Below are positions 8,501 through 17,600 of a DNA stretch of 64,000 bases, piece by piece. Under the pieces are notes generated by a model. It worked only from the letters and a program-made list of their open reading frames with translations, had not been told where the DNA came from and searched no databases. The DNA is from JBBTCX01 sp964494205 (GTDB lineage Bacteria > Planctomycetota > Phycisphaerae > UBA1845), in the NCBI GenBank assembly GCA_964494205.1, contig CAZBRD010000004.1, forward strand, positions 248,001 to 312,000, given 5' to 3'. The position numbers were made by a program, and so were the translations under genes. Numbering within the stretch: the stretch's first letter is position 1; each line of letters opens with the position of its first letter.

Positions 8501-9813
8501 ATGCCTCAGTTACGCACGAGGGCCGCACCTATTCAATTACTGAATACCGCGATCGCCTCGCCAGCGCCCGCGCACTCACCGAACCATCCCGCCCCACTCT
8601 CGAACCGCCCATCGAGCAAGGCTGGGAGCACGACCTCGACGCCGGCGCATCGCTGCTGACACCGACATTTGCCAACGACCCCGCAGTCCGCTGGACGCGC
8701 GCCTACATCTCCACCGGCTCACAAATCCGCGCCGTCGACCCCGTCTCCGGCAAAGACCTTTGGCCGGAACCCGCGACCGTGCGCATGGCCGCCGAGCTCC
8801 TCACCGCATCGGACCAGCGCGCCATCTTCGCGACACCGTTCGAAATCTTCGCCCTAGACCCGGCAACCGGAAAACGGTTCTGGTCGCACGGCGATTACCC
8901 CGCACGCATCGACGACAACAAAGCCGATTGGGAAGACGGCCTCACCATCCGCTCCGCCTCACTCGAACGCGACCAGCTCGTCTTCTCGCGCGACAGCGGT
9001 CAACTGCAAAGCCTCTCGCTCAAAGACGGCCAAATCGAATGGTCGCAACTTCACCGCCCCGCCCCCGCCGGCGCAGTCAAACTGCTGCACCCGTGGGTCG
9101 CCTACTCCGTCATGCAGGACGGCCAATCGATCGTCTGCCTCGTCGATGCAGCCACCGGCAGCTGGGTCGATGCGATCATGACCGGCGAACGTCGCCCGGT
9201 CGAAAACATCTTCGTCCCGTGGGATGATCAGGTCGTCATCCTCACGTCGCAGTCAATCTCGTCCTACGACGTCGACGCGCGCAAATGGCGCTGGCGCGTG
9301 CCCTTCGATGGCCACGTGCGCCCGATGTCCGTGCTCTTTGATCTCGACTCGGTCTATCTCTCCGAGGACGGCTCGCGCATCCGTTCGTACAAACTCGATG
9401 ACGGAAAGCTCGCGTGGGAATCAGGCAAGCTCAGTTCGCGCAGCGCCTCCGATCTCACCATCGACCGCATCGGCTCCAACCTCTTCGCGTGCAGCACCGC
9501 CGGAGTGACAGCCGTTGACACCGTCGATGGCCGCCTGCTCTGGGACGCGACCACGCCGCTCCGCCCGCGATTCACCCGCCGCTTCCTGAGCAACGCATGC
9601 GTCGGCGCACTCGACAACCCCGCCGGCGACGTAGGCGAAGCCGAATCAGCCCTCTACTTCTACGACCACCGCAACGCCAGCGGCCTCATCCCCAAATCCG
9701 GCGGCGTCCACAAACTCGGCCGCCTCCAGGACATCCGCACCGTCGCCGCCTATGACAACGCCATCCTAATCCAAACCGGCACCACCCTCCGCGGCTGGCG
9801 AACAAAAAAGTAG
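5548..9813 (+). CDS. Very large PQQ-like beta-propeller / TPR protein, exported
   Basis: About 1,421 residues. An N-terminal hydrophobic stretch (SVSLILIAFGFFSTQLAVA) is a signal peptide. Two PQQ-type (BamB-like) propeller regions are visible. The first, around residues 290-690, has repeated patterns such as ALISLDVATGRLLWRTEAQS and AVDAYTGSVQWLRLYPRE. The second covers the C-terminal third (AVDPVSGKDLWPEP, ALDPATGKRFWSHGD, AVDTVDGRLLWDATT). A TPR-like helical region lies between them. Such proteins are common in planctomycetes; the biochemical role is unknown, but a BamB-like scaffolding or binding role in the periplasm is possible. The longest frame opens with TTG at 5503; the GTG at 5548 gives a positively charged signal-peptide n-region and was preferred. 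Confidence 0.85.
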   Translation: MKRISKLSFPLIDSLNRNHSASAPRANAHSVSLILIAFGFFSTQLAVALEPPAQQPPRHDVPADVYLNDSFEASDAIAKAKNLASQHRWTEAVQLLQRAADLDADKVISVGQGQFVGLRRHVSDTIAAWPAEGIEAYRDAVERSAEDRIASVTELHSLTELLPIFDRYFCTAAAADLADRIGQLAMENGELAVASRVYRSVVENHPDRARFEDRYRAMLSLIDAMRSDTPPTAPAEVQQFTLDLAGEKMALHEGLPRFHEMFQCLRLPPNPATWPIFGGNEQRNRRGSSHVDDLGLLWRFEGLRPEARRPTHDAENAEPDNAETNTVWPVIQSLLNPVLANDLVLVQSFREIVAIRVGSGLPVWRYAADAGLDTQADHFAEPSIALNVVTVSDDRAFAALPTDADPYYGGENTGRTAALISLDVATGRLLWRTEAQSIIAGANDLSFDSSPLVDGDRVYIVGRRKRAFGFEDCYVFCLSATTGRAIFQTHLGSASTGTFGARQPTLSIPALFGDTVYVATNLGSIAAVDAYTGSVQWLRLYPREPLNTGEETGWVQHDVNNWELNPIIFSGNRLIALPTDSSHVFVLNAEDGTLSRTIATDQLAGIQTLLGAENDLICGVGRTAMCYDLKANEMIWTAGWHEGERVIGRGTWADGVLLIPTNLALHRFRVTDGARTQLQWESKDRGGNLVALPDRLIVGGEGTISTYVRRADMWKALRDRMAEAPNDPNPAFELVEVAVRSGEMDEAWHALEEASLRIAKLAVVETNHARRIYEDSLMLTEALAQRSALDAEKLDRLQQIASTYSPDSKSHLTYRLRFAEVLAKFGKPEKAIDLYQQILKDRSLRDLETTGPDTGYRRGGNIAREAIDTIIAKQGITVYAAVENEAKLTLDAARTSGDINALRRVVDCYPNSTSAPAALIVGAEQLAKSNRFEEAVKWYSRAYHHNSTATDRPRLIQAMADAYERAGKPDLAYRWLCRAAREFPHASVTHEGRTYSITEYRDRLASARALTEPSRPTLEPPIEQGWEHDLDAGASLLTPTFANDPAVRWTRAYISTGSQIRAVDPVSGKDLWPEPATVRMAAELLTASDQRAIFATPFEIFALDPATGKRFWSHGDYPARIDDNKADWEDGLTIRSASLERDQLVFSRDSGQLQSLSLKDGQIEWSQLHRPAPAGAVKLLHPWVAYSVMQDGQSIVCLVDAATGSWVDAIMTGERRPVENIFVPWDDQVVILTSQSISSYDVDARKWRWRVPFDGHVRPMSVLFDLDSVYLSEDGSRIRSYKLDDGKLAWESGKLSSRSASDLTIDRIGSNLFACSTAGVTAVDTVDGRLLWDATTPLRPRFTRRFLSNACVGALDNPAGDVGEAESALYFYDHRNASGLIPKSGGVHKLGRLQDIRTVAAYDNAILIQTGTTLRGWRTKK

Positions 9814-9838
9814 CCTGTAGCTCGAAGCACCAATCTTC

Positions 9839-9859
9839 GTAGGGTCCGCCGTGCGGACC
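9839..9859. repeat. GTAGGG-family hairpin between convergent genes
   Basis: GTAGGG is followed by a perfect stem in which GGTCCGC pairs with GCGGACC around CGT. It lies in the 52-base gap between the ends of two convergent genes, where it could also stop transcription, although no T run follows. Near-identical copies occur at 45617, 45715 (inverted) and 47771. Confidence 0.85.
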
Positions 9860-9865
9860 GTCTCG

Positions 9866-11791
9866 CTAACGCGGCAATGCGTATCGATGGATTTTTCCCA
9901 GACTAGGCGAATACAAGAGTAGTTCCCTGCCGTCTGCAATGACAAATGCACCCGAGCTCGGTGTATGCTGCTCAATCGGCACTCGCGGCAGAGACGTACT
10001 CGAATCCCACGCGGCAATTCGAAACTTCTGACTCTCAGTTCCCTCAAGGTTCATGATTAGAACTTCACGGTCACCAACCACAACGATCTTTTCACCCAAT
10101 GCAATGCATGCCCATTTCTCATTCGGACTTGGAATCGGCAGCGTGACCAAGGGTGCCCCTTCTCGCGAGAATAAGTCCACGCTATGAACATTTTGCCGAA
10201 CATCGCTGTTGAGCATAGCCATGGAGCCATCCCCCCGCATAGCAAATGCCAAACGCCCGCTAAACCACTGACCATTGGGTCGCCGACGCTCCTCGCGGAT
10301 GAGCGTTCCATCTTTATCAACAATCACGAAGCGCCCATTCCCGCGGAACCCGCAGGGCCCACACCGATACCCTGTTCCTGGTTGAAAACTCCAGGGGTGG
10401 GGTTCGTGATCGGGCAAAAAAGTTACGTTCTCAAGCGCCTCACCATTCGCAGAGAAACGGAAATACTCATCGCTGGTTCGATACGGCTGCTTTCGTGGCT
10501 TGCTGACGTAAATCACTCCATCGTCATTAACCGCGACAAACGCGCCCAATATCGAACCGGCAATCTCTGTCGGATCAGGCTTACACCGGCGCACGAAAAG
10601 CCCGTTCGCGTCGAAGACATGAACAACCCCCGTATCGCGCGCGACCGCATACATTTTTCCGTCGGGTCCAATGTTGAACCCGGCGATGCCGCGCAATTTA
10701 CTGGGTTCCGGCGCATCACCGACTAGGTTAACTTCGCCGAGGTAAGGAAGTTCAGGCAATCCATCTAACGCCGCGGCGCGGACCTCCTTCTGTTTCGCGG
10801 CCTCACCTTCCACATCCAATTCGACACGTCCCGATTCGACTACTTTGTAATTCCCCGTTGCGTCGAGGTGTGCCGCAAACTTGACCAGTTTGCTTTCCAC
10901 GAAAACTCGAATCGCGAACTGTCCCGCTTCACCCGACATCTGGATGCCAGGATGTTTGGCAAAGTAAGCTTCGGGACCGACTCCCATGAAGGAGTATTGA
11001 AACAGTTCGAGCGAACCATAGTCGTTTGGTGTTTCGAACGACCAAATGGGTTTGAATTTCTCATCGACAACTGAAAACCGCCCACCCTCATCTTTCACCT
11101 TAAAGTCTGGCGTCTTAATCAATCCGTGAACAAGCAACAACGACGTGGAACGAATTGGTTGAACATCGACCACTGAGTACAACCGATCGCTGTTCTCGAA
11201 TACGCTCTTCTCATCCAGTTCCGAGGTTTTCTCCCCAGTCGAGATTCTGTACACCCACCATTTCATTCTGTGGTCCCAAGCTCGCACAACCATTCGGTCA
11301 TTGGTTGGATCAGTTAGAAATTGCTCAATGGTCGGTTGTGGTGGAACGGGTGGCGTTGAAGAAAAGGGGAAAGGCTGACGCTCAATGACTTCGTTACGCA
11401 GTTCCTTTCCAAGAGGGCTGAGTATGACGATGTGCAGGAAGTATTCGTCGTCACGTGAGTGACCTTCGGGCAACGTCTCGATCCTGCGATAGGCGAAGCC
11501 CGTCACAAACCCCTCATCCGATACAGTCACTCGCCGCAAGGTGTAAGGTCGTTCGCCGGTCCACACGTCTTTGCCATCCTTGGTAAAGCGATACTTCGCC
11601 CCGCCATTCCCATACTGATCCACAGGATCAACAAACAGCGTGAATGCACCAATCGAGGAGGAATGACTCTGAGGCTGAAGAGTGACGTAATCACTTTCGC
11701 GCCCGGCCCACGCTAGCGAACTAACAAAAACGACGAGACCAGTTGAAATCAATCGCGCCAAAGTTTGACGGTTTTCCAGCCAGTACTTCAT
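9866..11791 (-). CDS. Exported NHL/propeller-like protein of unknown function
   Basis: A 641-residue protein with a signal peptide (residues about 12-33, ending SLAWA). The C-terminal half has short repeating strands resembling a six-bladed NHL/SMP30-type propeller, for example LRGIAGFNIGPDGKMYAVAR and AFVAVNDDGVIYVSKPRK. The N-terminal half has no recognisable domain. The ATG at 11791 is preferred over the upstream one at 11818 because GGAGG sits six bases before it. It is convergent with the PQQ/TPR gene and faces the large repeat spacer upstream. No function can be assigned; secreted sensor or carbohydrate-associated roles are only guesses. Confidence 0.72.
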   Translation of the reverse strand: MKYWLENRQTLARLISTGLVVFVSSLAWAGRESDYVTLQPQSHSSSIGAFTLFVDPVDQYGNGGAKYRFTKDGKDVWTGERPYTLRRVTVSDEGFVTGFAYRRIETLPEGHSRDDEYFLHIVILSPLGKELRNEVIERQPFPFSSTPPVPPQPTIEQFLTDPTNDRMVVRAWDHRMKWWVYRISTGEKTSELDEKSVFENSDRLYSVVDVQPIRSTSLLLVHGLIKTPDFKVKDEGGRFSVVDEKFKPIWSFETPNDYGSLELFQYSFMGVGPEAYFAKHPGIQMSGEAGQFAIRVFVESKLVKFAAHLDATGNYKVVESGRVELDVEGEAAKQKEVRAAALDGLPELPYLGEVNLVGDAPEPSKLRGIAGFNIGPDGKMYAVARDTGVVHVFDANGLFVRRCKPDPTEIAGSILGAFVAVNDDGVIYVSKPRKQPYRTSDEYFRFSANGEALENVTFLPDHEPHPWSFQPGTGYRCGPCGFRGNGRFVIVDKDGTLIREERRRPNGQWFSGRLAFAMRGDGSMAMLNSDVRQNVHSVDLFSREGAPLVTLPIPSPNEKWACIALGEKIVVVGDREVLIMNLEGTESQKFRIAAWDSSTSLPRVPIEQHTPSSGAFVIADGRELLLYSPSLGKIHRYALPR

Positions 11792-12080
11792 AAATCGCCT
11801 CCGGAGTGAGAATTCCAATTGTGATGGAACATTCTCGCCTTACAATTTGTGTCCGTCCAGATTTGGCTCTCTGCAAGCCCCACAACCCCAAACACTTCCG
11901 ACAAATCCATTGATCCAGCGATCACATGGCTAGTTATTAAGCTGTCATGACCCGGGCTTCACGCGTAGTACCCCGGAAAACAAATACGTCGACTCCGTCG
12001 GCATACGCAGCGCTTGGCAGCGCCACGCATGTCGCACGCGCAGAGCGAGCTCGGCTCGCTTCTGCCACGGCTGGCTATGC

Positions 12081-12098
12081 CACTGTCTGAAGACAGTG
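12081..12098. repeat. CACTG-type perfect hairpin
   Basis: CACTGTCT pairs with AGACAGTG around GA. It is preceded by GCTATGC. A related hairpin, CACTGCTC with GAGCAGTG, lies at 51756-51774 after gatA and is likewise preceded by a GTGC sequence. Confidence 0.75.
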
Positions 12099-12180
12099 AT
12101 GATTCCTCCACGACGCATTCGCGCGTCGTCGGAGATGAAAACCAACGCGGCCAATACGCCCGCGGGCATAAGAGAATGGA

Positions 12181-12263
12181 GCGTCGACAGTCATGTGTTC
12201 CGCCGCGACTTGGAGGCGGCGCACCGCCGACAGGACGCGGCGGCACACGTGACTGTTGAACGC
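12181..12263. repeat. Long imperfect palindrome (about 80 bp)
   Basis: The arms 12187-12207 and 12236-12256 pair over 21 bases with two mismatches. The centre contains a second stem, GGCGG/CCGCC around CGCA (12215-12228). Pairing continues outward with a bulge to about 12181 and 12263. The size and shape fit a small non-autonomous palindromic element or a stable structured RNA. Confidence 0.8.
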
Positions 12264-12406
12264 GCAAGAATGTTGGGAGCGATTTGTTGAGAAGACCCGC
12301 CCATCGCTAAAGGTGGCGCAGCGGCGCGAGGTCAGGCACGTGAGTGCCCGTTTTTTCAAAAAGAAAGGAGGCAACGAGAAGTACATTCCAATTGCGCCTT
12401 CGAGCC

Positions 12407-12439
12407 GGGTGGCACGGTCAAGCAGCAGCTTGGCCGTGG
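12407..12439 (+). repeat. 33-bp dispersed repeat, copy 1
   Basis: The unit begins GGGTGGCACGGTCAAGC and ends AGCTTGGCCGTGG; internally CACGGTCAAGC pairs with GCTTGGCCGTG with one mismatch around four bases. It is identical over all 33 bases to copy 2 (14558-14590, opposite strand) and differs by one base from copy 3 (51850-51882). Confidence 0.9.
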
Positions 12440-12552
12440 CAGATCACTCATACTCGAAATAGCGAATGGAATCGTACACTAGGTTCATGCCGACGCGATG
12501 AACCTAACTAGAGCACTTAACGATCAACCGTATCGCGTGCTTGATATTTCTC

Positions 12553-12568
12553 CCCCTTGGCAAAGGGG
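12553..12568. repeat. CCCCTT/AAGGGG hairpin
   Basis: CCCCTT pairs with AAGGGG around GGCA, within a longer stretch that ends GGATTAAGGAGGGT. Similar C-rich and G-rich hairpin repeats are scattered through many bacterial genomes. Confidence 0.65.
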
Positions 12569-12718
12569 ATTAAGGAGGGTCAGGCGATACACATGATTGT
12601 TAACCGCTCTAACTCCGAATCGCAACCATCCGCCGCAAGATTGGTACCGATGCGATCCATTCAGAGTCGTTCATACGGCTCTGGTTCATCGAAACGTATC
12701 GGCCCGCCCGCACGCAAT

Positions 12719-12741
12719 CCCTCCCCCTCTCAGGGGGAGGG
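12719..12741. repeat. C-rich perfect hairpin, 10-bp stem
   Basis: CCCTCCCCCT pairs perfectly with AGGGGGAGGG around CTC and is followed by GCAGGGTGGGGG. Related CCCT...AGGG segments occur inside metH at 43907-43943 and 45660-45705. Confidence 0.75.
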
Positions 12742-12827
12742 CAGGGTGGGGGTCCCGCCCCAACGCGCCGCTCGCCCGATCCAACCGGTCGGACGACGCT
12801 GCTCCTATTTCGATTTTTTGACTTTTT

Positions 12828-12851
12828 GACGTTTGGACGTTTGGACGTTTC
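12828..12851 (+). repeat. Three copies of GACGTTTG-type octamer
   Basis: Two exact GACGTTTG units are followed by a third ending in C. The preceding bases (TTTTTTGACTTTTTGAC) look like a degenerate extension of the same simple repeat. Confidence 0.7.
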
Positions 12852-13001
12852 TTGAGTGCCACACAGTGTCACTTCTTGGGATTTTTTCACTTTTAGCCAT
12901 TAGCCATTTGACGGCTTCAATTCACAACCTCAAGACCCGCTGGAATGCCCGCCCCAGCCCCCCCGCCTTCCCTTCCCCGCCGCTTGCGGTATCGTGCCCG
13001 T

Positions 13002-14027
13002 ATGAAAGTAGTCGTACTTCACGACGATATCGGCCCCAACGCCCGCCCCGACGAACTCGACGTGTTCACACAGGTCGAGGTCGTGTCGCAGGCCCTGCGC
13101 GCGTTAGGGCACGAAGCCGCCGCCCTACCCTTCTCCAGTAACCTGCAAGCCGCGCGGCAGAACTTATCAAAGCTCCGCCCCGACATCGTCTTCAATCTCG
13201 TCGAAGCCGTCGATCATCAAGGCCGACTCATCTACCTCGCACCGGCCTTGCTCGATTCGATGAACATTCCATATGTCGGCTCGCCCACGGTGCCAATGTT
13301 TGTCACCTCGAATAAGGTCCTCGCGAAGCAGCTTCTCAAGTCCCACGGGATCGCCACACCAACATGGTATTCGAGAAACGACTTGACCACCTGCAACACC
13401 GTCCCCTACTGCCGCTACATCATCAAATCGACATGGGAAGAAGCGTCCGTTGGATTGGACGACGACTCCATCGTTGAGACCAGTTCCGCCCGTGTGCTGC
13501 TCGACGCGCTCGACAATCGCCTCGATCGTTTGGGTGGCGATGGATTCGTGGAAGCGTTCATCGATGGCCGGGAGTTCAACCTATCAGTTCTAGCCGCTGA
13601 CAGCGGCGAGCCCGAAGTCCTCCCACCGGCGGAGATCGACTTCGTCGGTTACGCGCCGGACAAACCAAAAATGGTCGGCTACAAAGCCAAGTGGGACGAA
13701 TCCTCTTATGAATATCACCGCACGCCGCGGCGATTCGATTTCGTGCCCAGCGACACGACATTGCTCAACACATTGATTGCGATCGCCAAAACATGCTGGA
13801 AAAAGCTCGATCTTCACGGCTGGGTGCGCGTCGATTTTCGGGTGGACTCTGCCGGAAATCCTCTCGTTCTCGAAGTGAATGCCAACCCGTGTCTCTCCCC
13901 CGACGCCGGGTTCGCCGCCGCCACACAACGCGCGGGCTTGTCATTTGAGAAAGTCGTCGAGCGCATCTTGAATGACCCGGTTGGCGGCATCGCGTCTCCA
14001 TCACTCGCCTCGGAGCACGTGCATTGA
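13002..14027 (+). CDS. D-Ala-D-Ala ligase-like ATP-grasp enzyme
   Basis: A 341-residue ATP-grasp ligase. The N-terminal domain has NLVEAVDHQGRLIYLAPALL and IPYVGS, typical of the DdlA/DdlB-like family. The central domain has DGREFNLSVL, and the C-terminal region has VDFRVDSAGNPLVLEVNANP, which carries the metal-binding E and N residues. The ATG at 13002 opens MKVVVLHDD, a normal first strand for the fold; the frame extends 19 codons upstream, but that segment is proline-rich and unlikely to be translated. Whether it makes D-Ala-D-Ala or another dipeptide-like bond is not decided by sequence. Its stop codon overlaps the TTG start of the next gene by four bases, so the two are translationally coupled. 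Confidence 0.85.
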   Translation: MKVVVLHDDIGPNARPDELDVFTQVEVVSQALRALGHEAAALPFSSNLQAARQNLSKLRPDIVFNLVEAVDHQGRLIYLAPALLDSMNIPYVGSPTVPMFVTSNKVLAKQLLKSHGIATPTWYSRNDLTTCNTVPYCRYIIKSTWEEASVGLDDDSIVETSSARVLLDALDNRLDRLGGDGFVEAFIDGREFNLSVLAADSGEPEVLPPAEIDFVGYAPDKPKMVGYKAKWDESSYEYHRTPRRFDFVPSDTTLLNTLIAIAKTCWKKLDLHGWVRVDFRVDSAGNPLVLEVNANPCLSPDAGFAAATQRAGLSFEKVVERILNDPVGGIASPSLASEHVH

Positions 14028-14503
14028 CGCTTTCATTTCGCGACAACGTCAAACCGTCGGACGTCGAAGCTATCCGCGCGATCGTGGCCTCCACCGGCTT
14101 CTTTCATGATTTTGAAATCGACGTAGCCGTAGAGTTAGTCGAAGATCGAGTGCAAAAAGGCGACGAGAGCGATTATCAATTTGTGATCGCCGAGCAAAAC
14201 GGTGCGGTCGTCGGCTACACGTGCTACGGACTGATCGCGTGCACGGTCGGCAGTTTCGATCTTTATTGGATCGCGGTCGACAACAGTGCGCGCGGGGGCG
14301 GAATTGGTCGAGCACTAATGGAGCAAACAGAAAGTCGCATTGCGAAGCTCGGTGGCCGACGGATCTACATCGAAACATCCGGTCGCGAGCTGTATCGACC
14401 GACGCAGGGGTTCTACCGCCGCTGCGGATACGAAATCGAAGCGGTGTTGAAAGACTTCTACGCACCCGGCGACGACAAAGTTATCTTCTCGCGCGCGATA
14501 TAG
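14024..14503 (+). CDS. GNAT-family N-acetyltransferase
   Basis: A 159-residue GNAT protein. The acetyl-CoA site is visible as IAVDNSARGGGIGRALMEQT (Q/RxxGxG/A-type loop, here RGGGIG), and the preceding strand is YWIAVD. It begins at a TTG overlapping the TGA of the ATP-grasp gene, so both products are probably made together and may act on the same amino-acid-like substrate. The C-terminal part, YRRCGYEIEAVLKDFYAPGD, is typical of small-molecule acetyltransferases. Confidence 0.85.
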   Translation: MTLSFRDNVKPSDVEAIRAIVASTGFFHDFEIDVAVELVEDRVQKGDESDYQFVIAEQNGAVVGYTCYGLIACTVGSFDLYWIAVDNSARGGGIGRALMEQTESRIAKLGGRRIYIETSGRELYRPTQGFYRRCGYEIEAVLKDFYAPGDDKVIFSRAI

Positions 14504-14557
14504 CACAGACAAAACAGGACGAAATCTCCTCAACTCGCAACGTGTAACATCGCGACA

Positions 14558-14590
14558 CCACGGCCAAGCTGCTGCTTGACCGTGCCACCC
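14558..14590 (-). repeat. 33-bp dispersed repeat, copy 2
   Basis: Exact reverse complement of copy 1 at 12407-12439. It lies in the gap between two convergent genes, the GNAT gene and the triple amidohydrolase gene, where the stem could serve as a transcription stop for either side. Confidence 0.9.
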
Positions 14591-14613
14591 ATAATGGCTG
14601 CAGCGTTGAACTC

Positions 14614-17600
14614 TTATTTCGCCGTCATACTCTTCGGCCCTCTTAGATCGGTGCGCGAAGGCGGCAGCTTCGGCGCGGGTCGATTCTTGAACTTCGTGTA
14701 ACTCTCCGTGTGCATGCTGGTCAGTTCGATGGGCCGTCCATCGATGAACATGTGCGTCACCTGGCTTACTGTCTGCAAAGGCGTCGCGGTGGTTACTATC
14801 AAATCAGCATGTTTTCCAACCTCAATCGAACCGACGCGATCGGCAATCCCAAAAATCTCAGCCGCACCGAGAGTCAGCGCGTACTCGGCACGCTCAACCG
14901 GCAGGCCATGTGCAACAGCCATTCCGACCTCCGTGCCGAGGTTGTATGAATCGGACGAACTGTCCGAAGCAAAAGCAATACTCACACCAGCCGCATCAAG
15001 GACGCCCGCGCAACGATACACGGAATCCCACGGCTCGAAATTGGAAGAAGGATATCCGTAAGGTGTGCCGAGGATGACGGGAATCTTTTTTTCCGCGAGT
15101 GTGGTCGCGAGCTTCCATGATTCTTTGCCGCCTCTGATGATACACTTCAGGCTGTGCTTTTCGGCGAAATCGATCGTATCGAGGATTTGCTTGTATGAAT
15201 CAGCACCAAAGAGAATTGGCTTTTCGCCACGAACATATGGAACCATCGCCTCCAGCGTGAGGTCGATTTCGAACTTAATCGACTTGTCTTTTTCCACTGC
15301 CTGTTTCACCTTGGCATACTGCTTCGCCTTGCTCAAGTAATCTTCAAGTTCCTTAAGAGATTTCTTGTGATCATCCTTGCGCTTCTTGCGTGCCTCGTCC
15401 TCAGCCGCGCCGCGAAGCGAATCGTAGTCGATGCCATCATGCGCCGCGGCGCCGCCCATACAACACGATGCGCCGCGCTCGCGATGCGTCCGCTCGTCAT
15501 GATCCAAGGACTCCTCTGCCGGATCAACGGGCAGCGAGGGAACCGACAGGTGAAGACCGAACGCGCGCACGACGGACATTTCTGCTTCGGTCCAGCCGTC
15601 GAGATGAATCACAGAACTTTGACCGGAAATGCGGCCGCCGGATGGTTCGGTCAGCGTCGTCGTGATGCCGGTGGTTCGCGCAATTCGGAAATGCTCGCTG
15701 TGGGGGTGCACCGCGTTGGCTGCGATCAGGTGCGGATTGAACGTACCGATCTCGCTGTTGTCGCGAGTTGAGCGAATCGAATCAATTTCATTGAGGCCAA
15801 GCACGGAGCCCGCATCGATCAAACCGGGGTACACGTGCAAACCGCGCGCCTGAATCACACCAGCGCCGGGCGGAATAATTGCTTCCGGGCCCACCGCTTT
15901 AATTTTGTCTTCCACAATAACAACGGTCGCGTTCTGAATCGGTGGGCTGCTAATCGGGTGAACCGTAGCTCCGACGATTGCGTAGGCACGATGCGGCGTC
16001 TGTGGAATGGTTCGATCGAATGTCGCAGCAATCGGCAGTGACGTTGCGTCAGTTAATGAAGGCTCGCGCGTGTCCTCAAAAAAGACCTCACCATCAATGA
16101 TCGTCATCACGTTCTTGCTGAACGTATTCAGTGGATGACCGTTGAAAATGGCTAGGTCGCCGTCCTTGCCAACTTCGAGACTGCCGACGCGATCGTCAAT
16201 CTGTAATTGCTTTGCAGCGTTGAGCGTCACCAACTTGAGCGCCTCGGTTTCATTCAAAGCGCCCCAGCGAATGCACTTGGCCGCCTCCTGATTCATGTAG
16301 CGGATCGTGTTGGCCGAGTCAGAATTGACTGTCGAGCAGATGCCCGCGTCGGTCATGAAGGCCGCGTTGTGAGGAATTGCTCCATACGCCTCGACCTTGT
16401 AGGCCCACATGTTGGCGAACGTAGAGCCGCCCGAACCGTGACGCGCGATCTCGGGCGCGATGCGATAACCCTCCAGCACGTGGTGCCAAACACCGATGCG
16501 AATGCCGTATTCCTCGGCCACATCTATCAGACGGAGGATTTCGTCCGAGCGATAAGAGTGGCAGTGCACGGTTATCTTTCCCGCGAGAACTTCGCTCAAC
16601 GCGTCGAGTTTCAGGTCTTTTCGCGGGATGATCGCGTCCACACCTTGCTTCGCGGCCGCATCGTAGTCGGCCCATTCGGATTGATATTCTCTTGCGGCTT
16701 CGAACGCACCGCGAAGAACAGCTTCGACGCCGAGACGTGTGTTGGGGAATCGCTTGCCGTAGGCATTGAAGAAGTTGGACTGTTTGACGTTTTCGCCCAA
16801 AGCAAACTTGATGGTGCGCGCGGCGGATGGAATGAGCATTTCGGAGACCGGCCGCTCATACTTGAGTTTGAACACGACGCATTGGCCGCCGATCGTGTTG
16901 GCTGAACCGTGCATCGCATGATGCGTGGTCGCGCCGCCCGCGGCTGCACGGTAGATGGCGGTGTCCTGCGGATCAATCAGGTCGCCGATTCGCACTTCCG
17001 CGCTGATAGAATGTGCCCCCTCGTTCACACCGTCGATGCCCAGGTGCGAGTGACAGTCGATGATGCCGGGCATGACAAACTTGCCGGTTCCGTCAATGAC
17101 GGTGACACCTTGTGGCACCGGCGAAATGTCACCTATGGCTGCGATCTTTCCGTTCTGAATAAGGATCGACGCCTTCTGCAATGGCGTGGACGTAACGGGC
17201 AAGATGGTCGCATTTTGAATCAACACGTTTCCGTTTGTTTTGGTCTTCGGAATGCGGTCAGCCAGGACTTCCGATTCGAAGGTCGGCCAGTTCTTCTGTT
17301 TGTCTTCGGCGGGCTTTTCATCGGCCTTTTTCTCGTCCTTCGCAGTATCCTTCTTTTCTTCGTCCTCTGACTCTTTGGTCTTGTCTGCTTTGGCTTTGTC
17401 CGAATCCTTGTCCTTTTTCTCGTCATCGCGATCGAGTTCGAACTTGGTTCCCTCGACGAATACTTTCTTGACCTTGGATTTCTCATCCGCCAGTCGCTTG
17501 TCCGTGAGGATGACGTTGGCCAATTGGCCCGGAGCGATTGCACCTACCTGCTGCTTCAAACCAAGCAGTTCCGCCGGCGTCGTGGTGAGCGCGGCCAGTG

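Larger units (their letters stand above)
11792..13001. other. 1.2-kb spacer with many palindromic repeats
   Basis: Several overlapping open frames exist here on both strands, but none has a ribosome-binding site, domain or conserved composition, and they are read through hairpin repeats. The spacer contains a CACTG hairpin (12081-12098), a long imperfect palindrome (12181-12263), one copy of the 33-bp dispersed repeat (12407-12439), GC-rich hairpins at 12553-12568 and 12719-12741, and a short 8-bp tandem repeat (12828-12851). It appears to be an accumulation site for small repeats rather than a degraded gene. Confidence 0.7.

Noticed and set aside
11945..12386. Overlapping frames of 74-103 codons in the large spacer
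   Set aside because: They cross hairpin repeats, lack ribosome-binding sites and give cysteine/arginine-rich sequences without domains.
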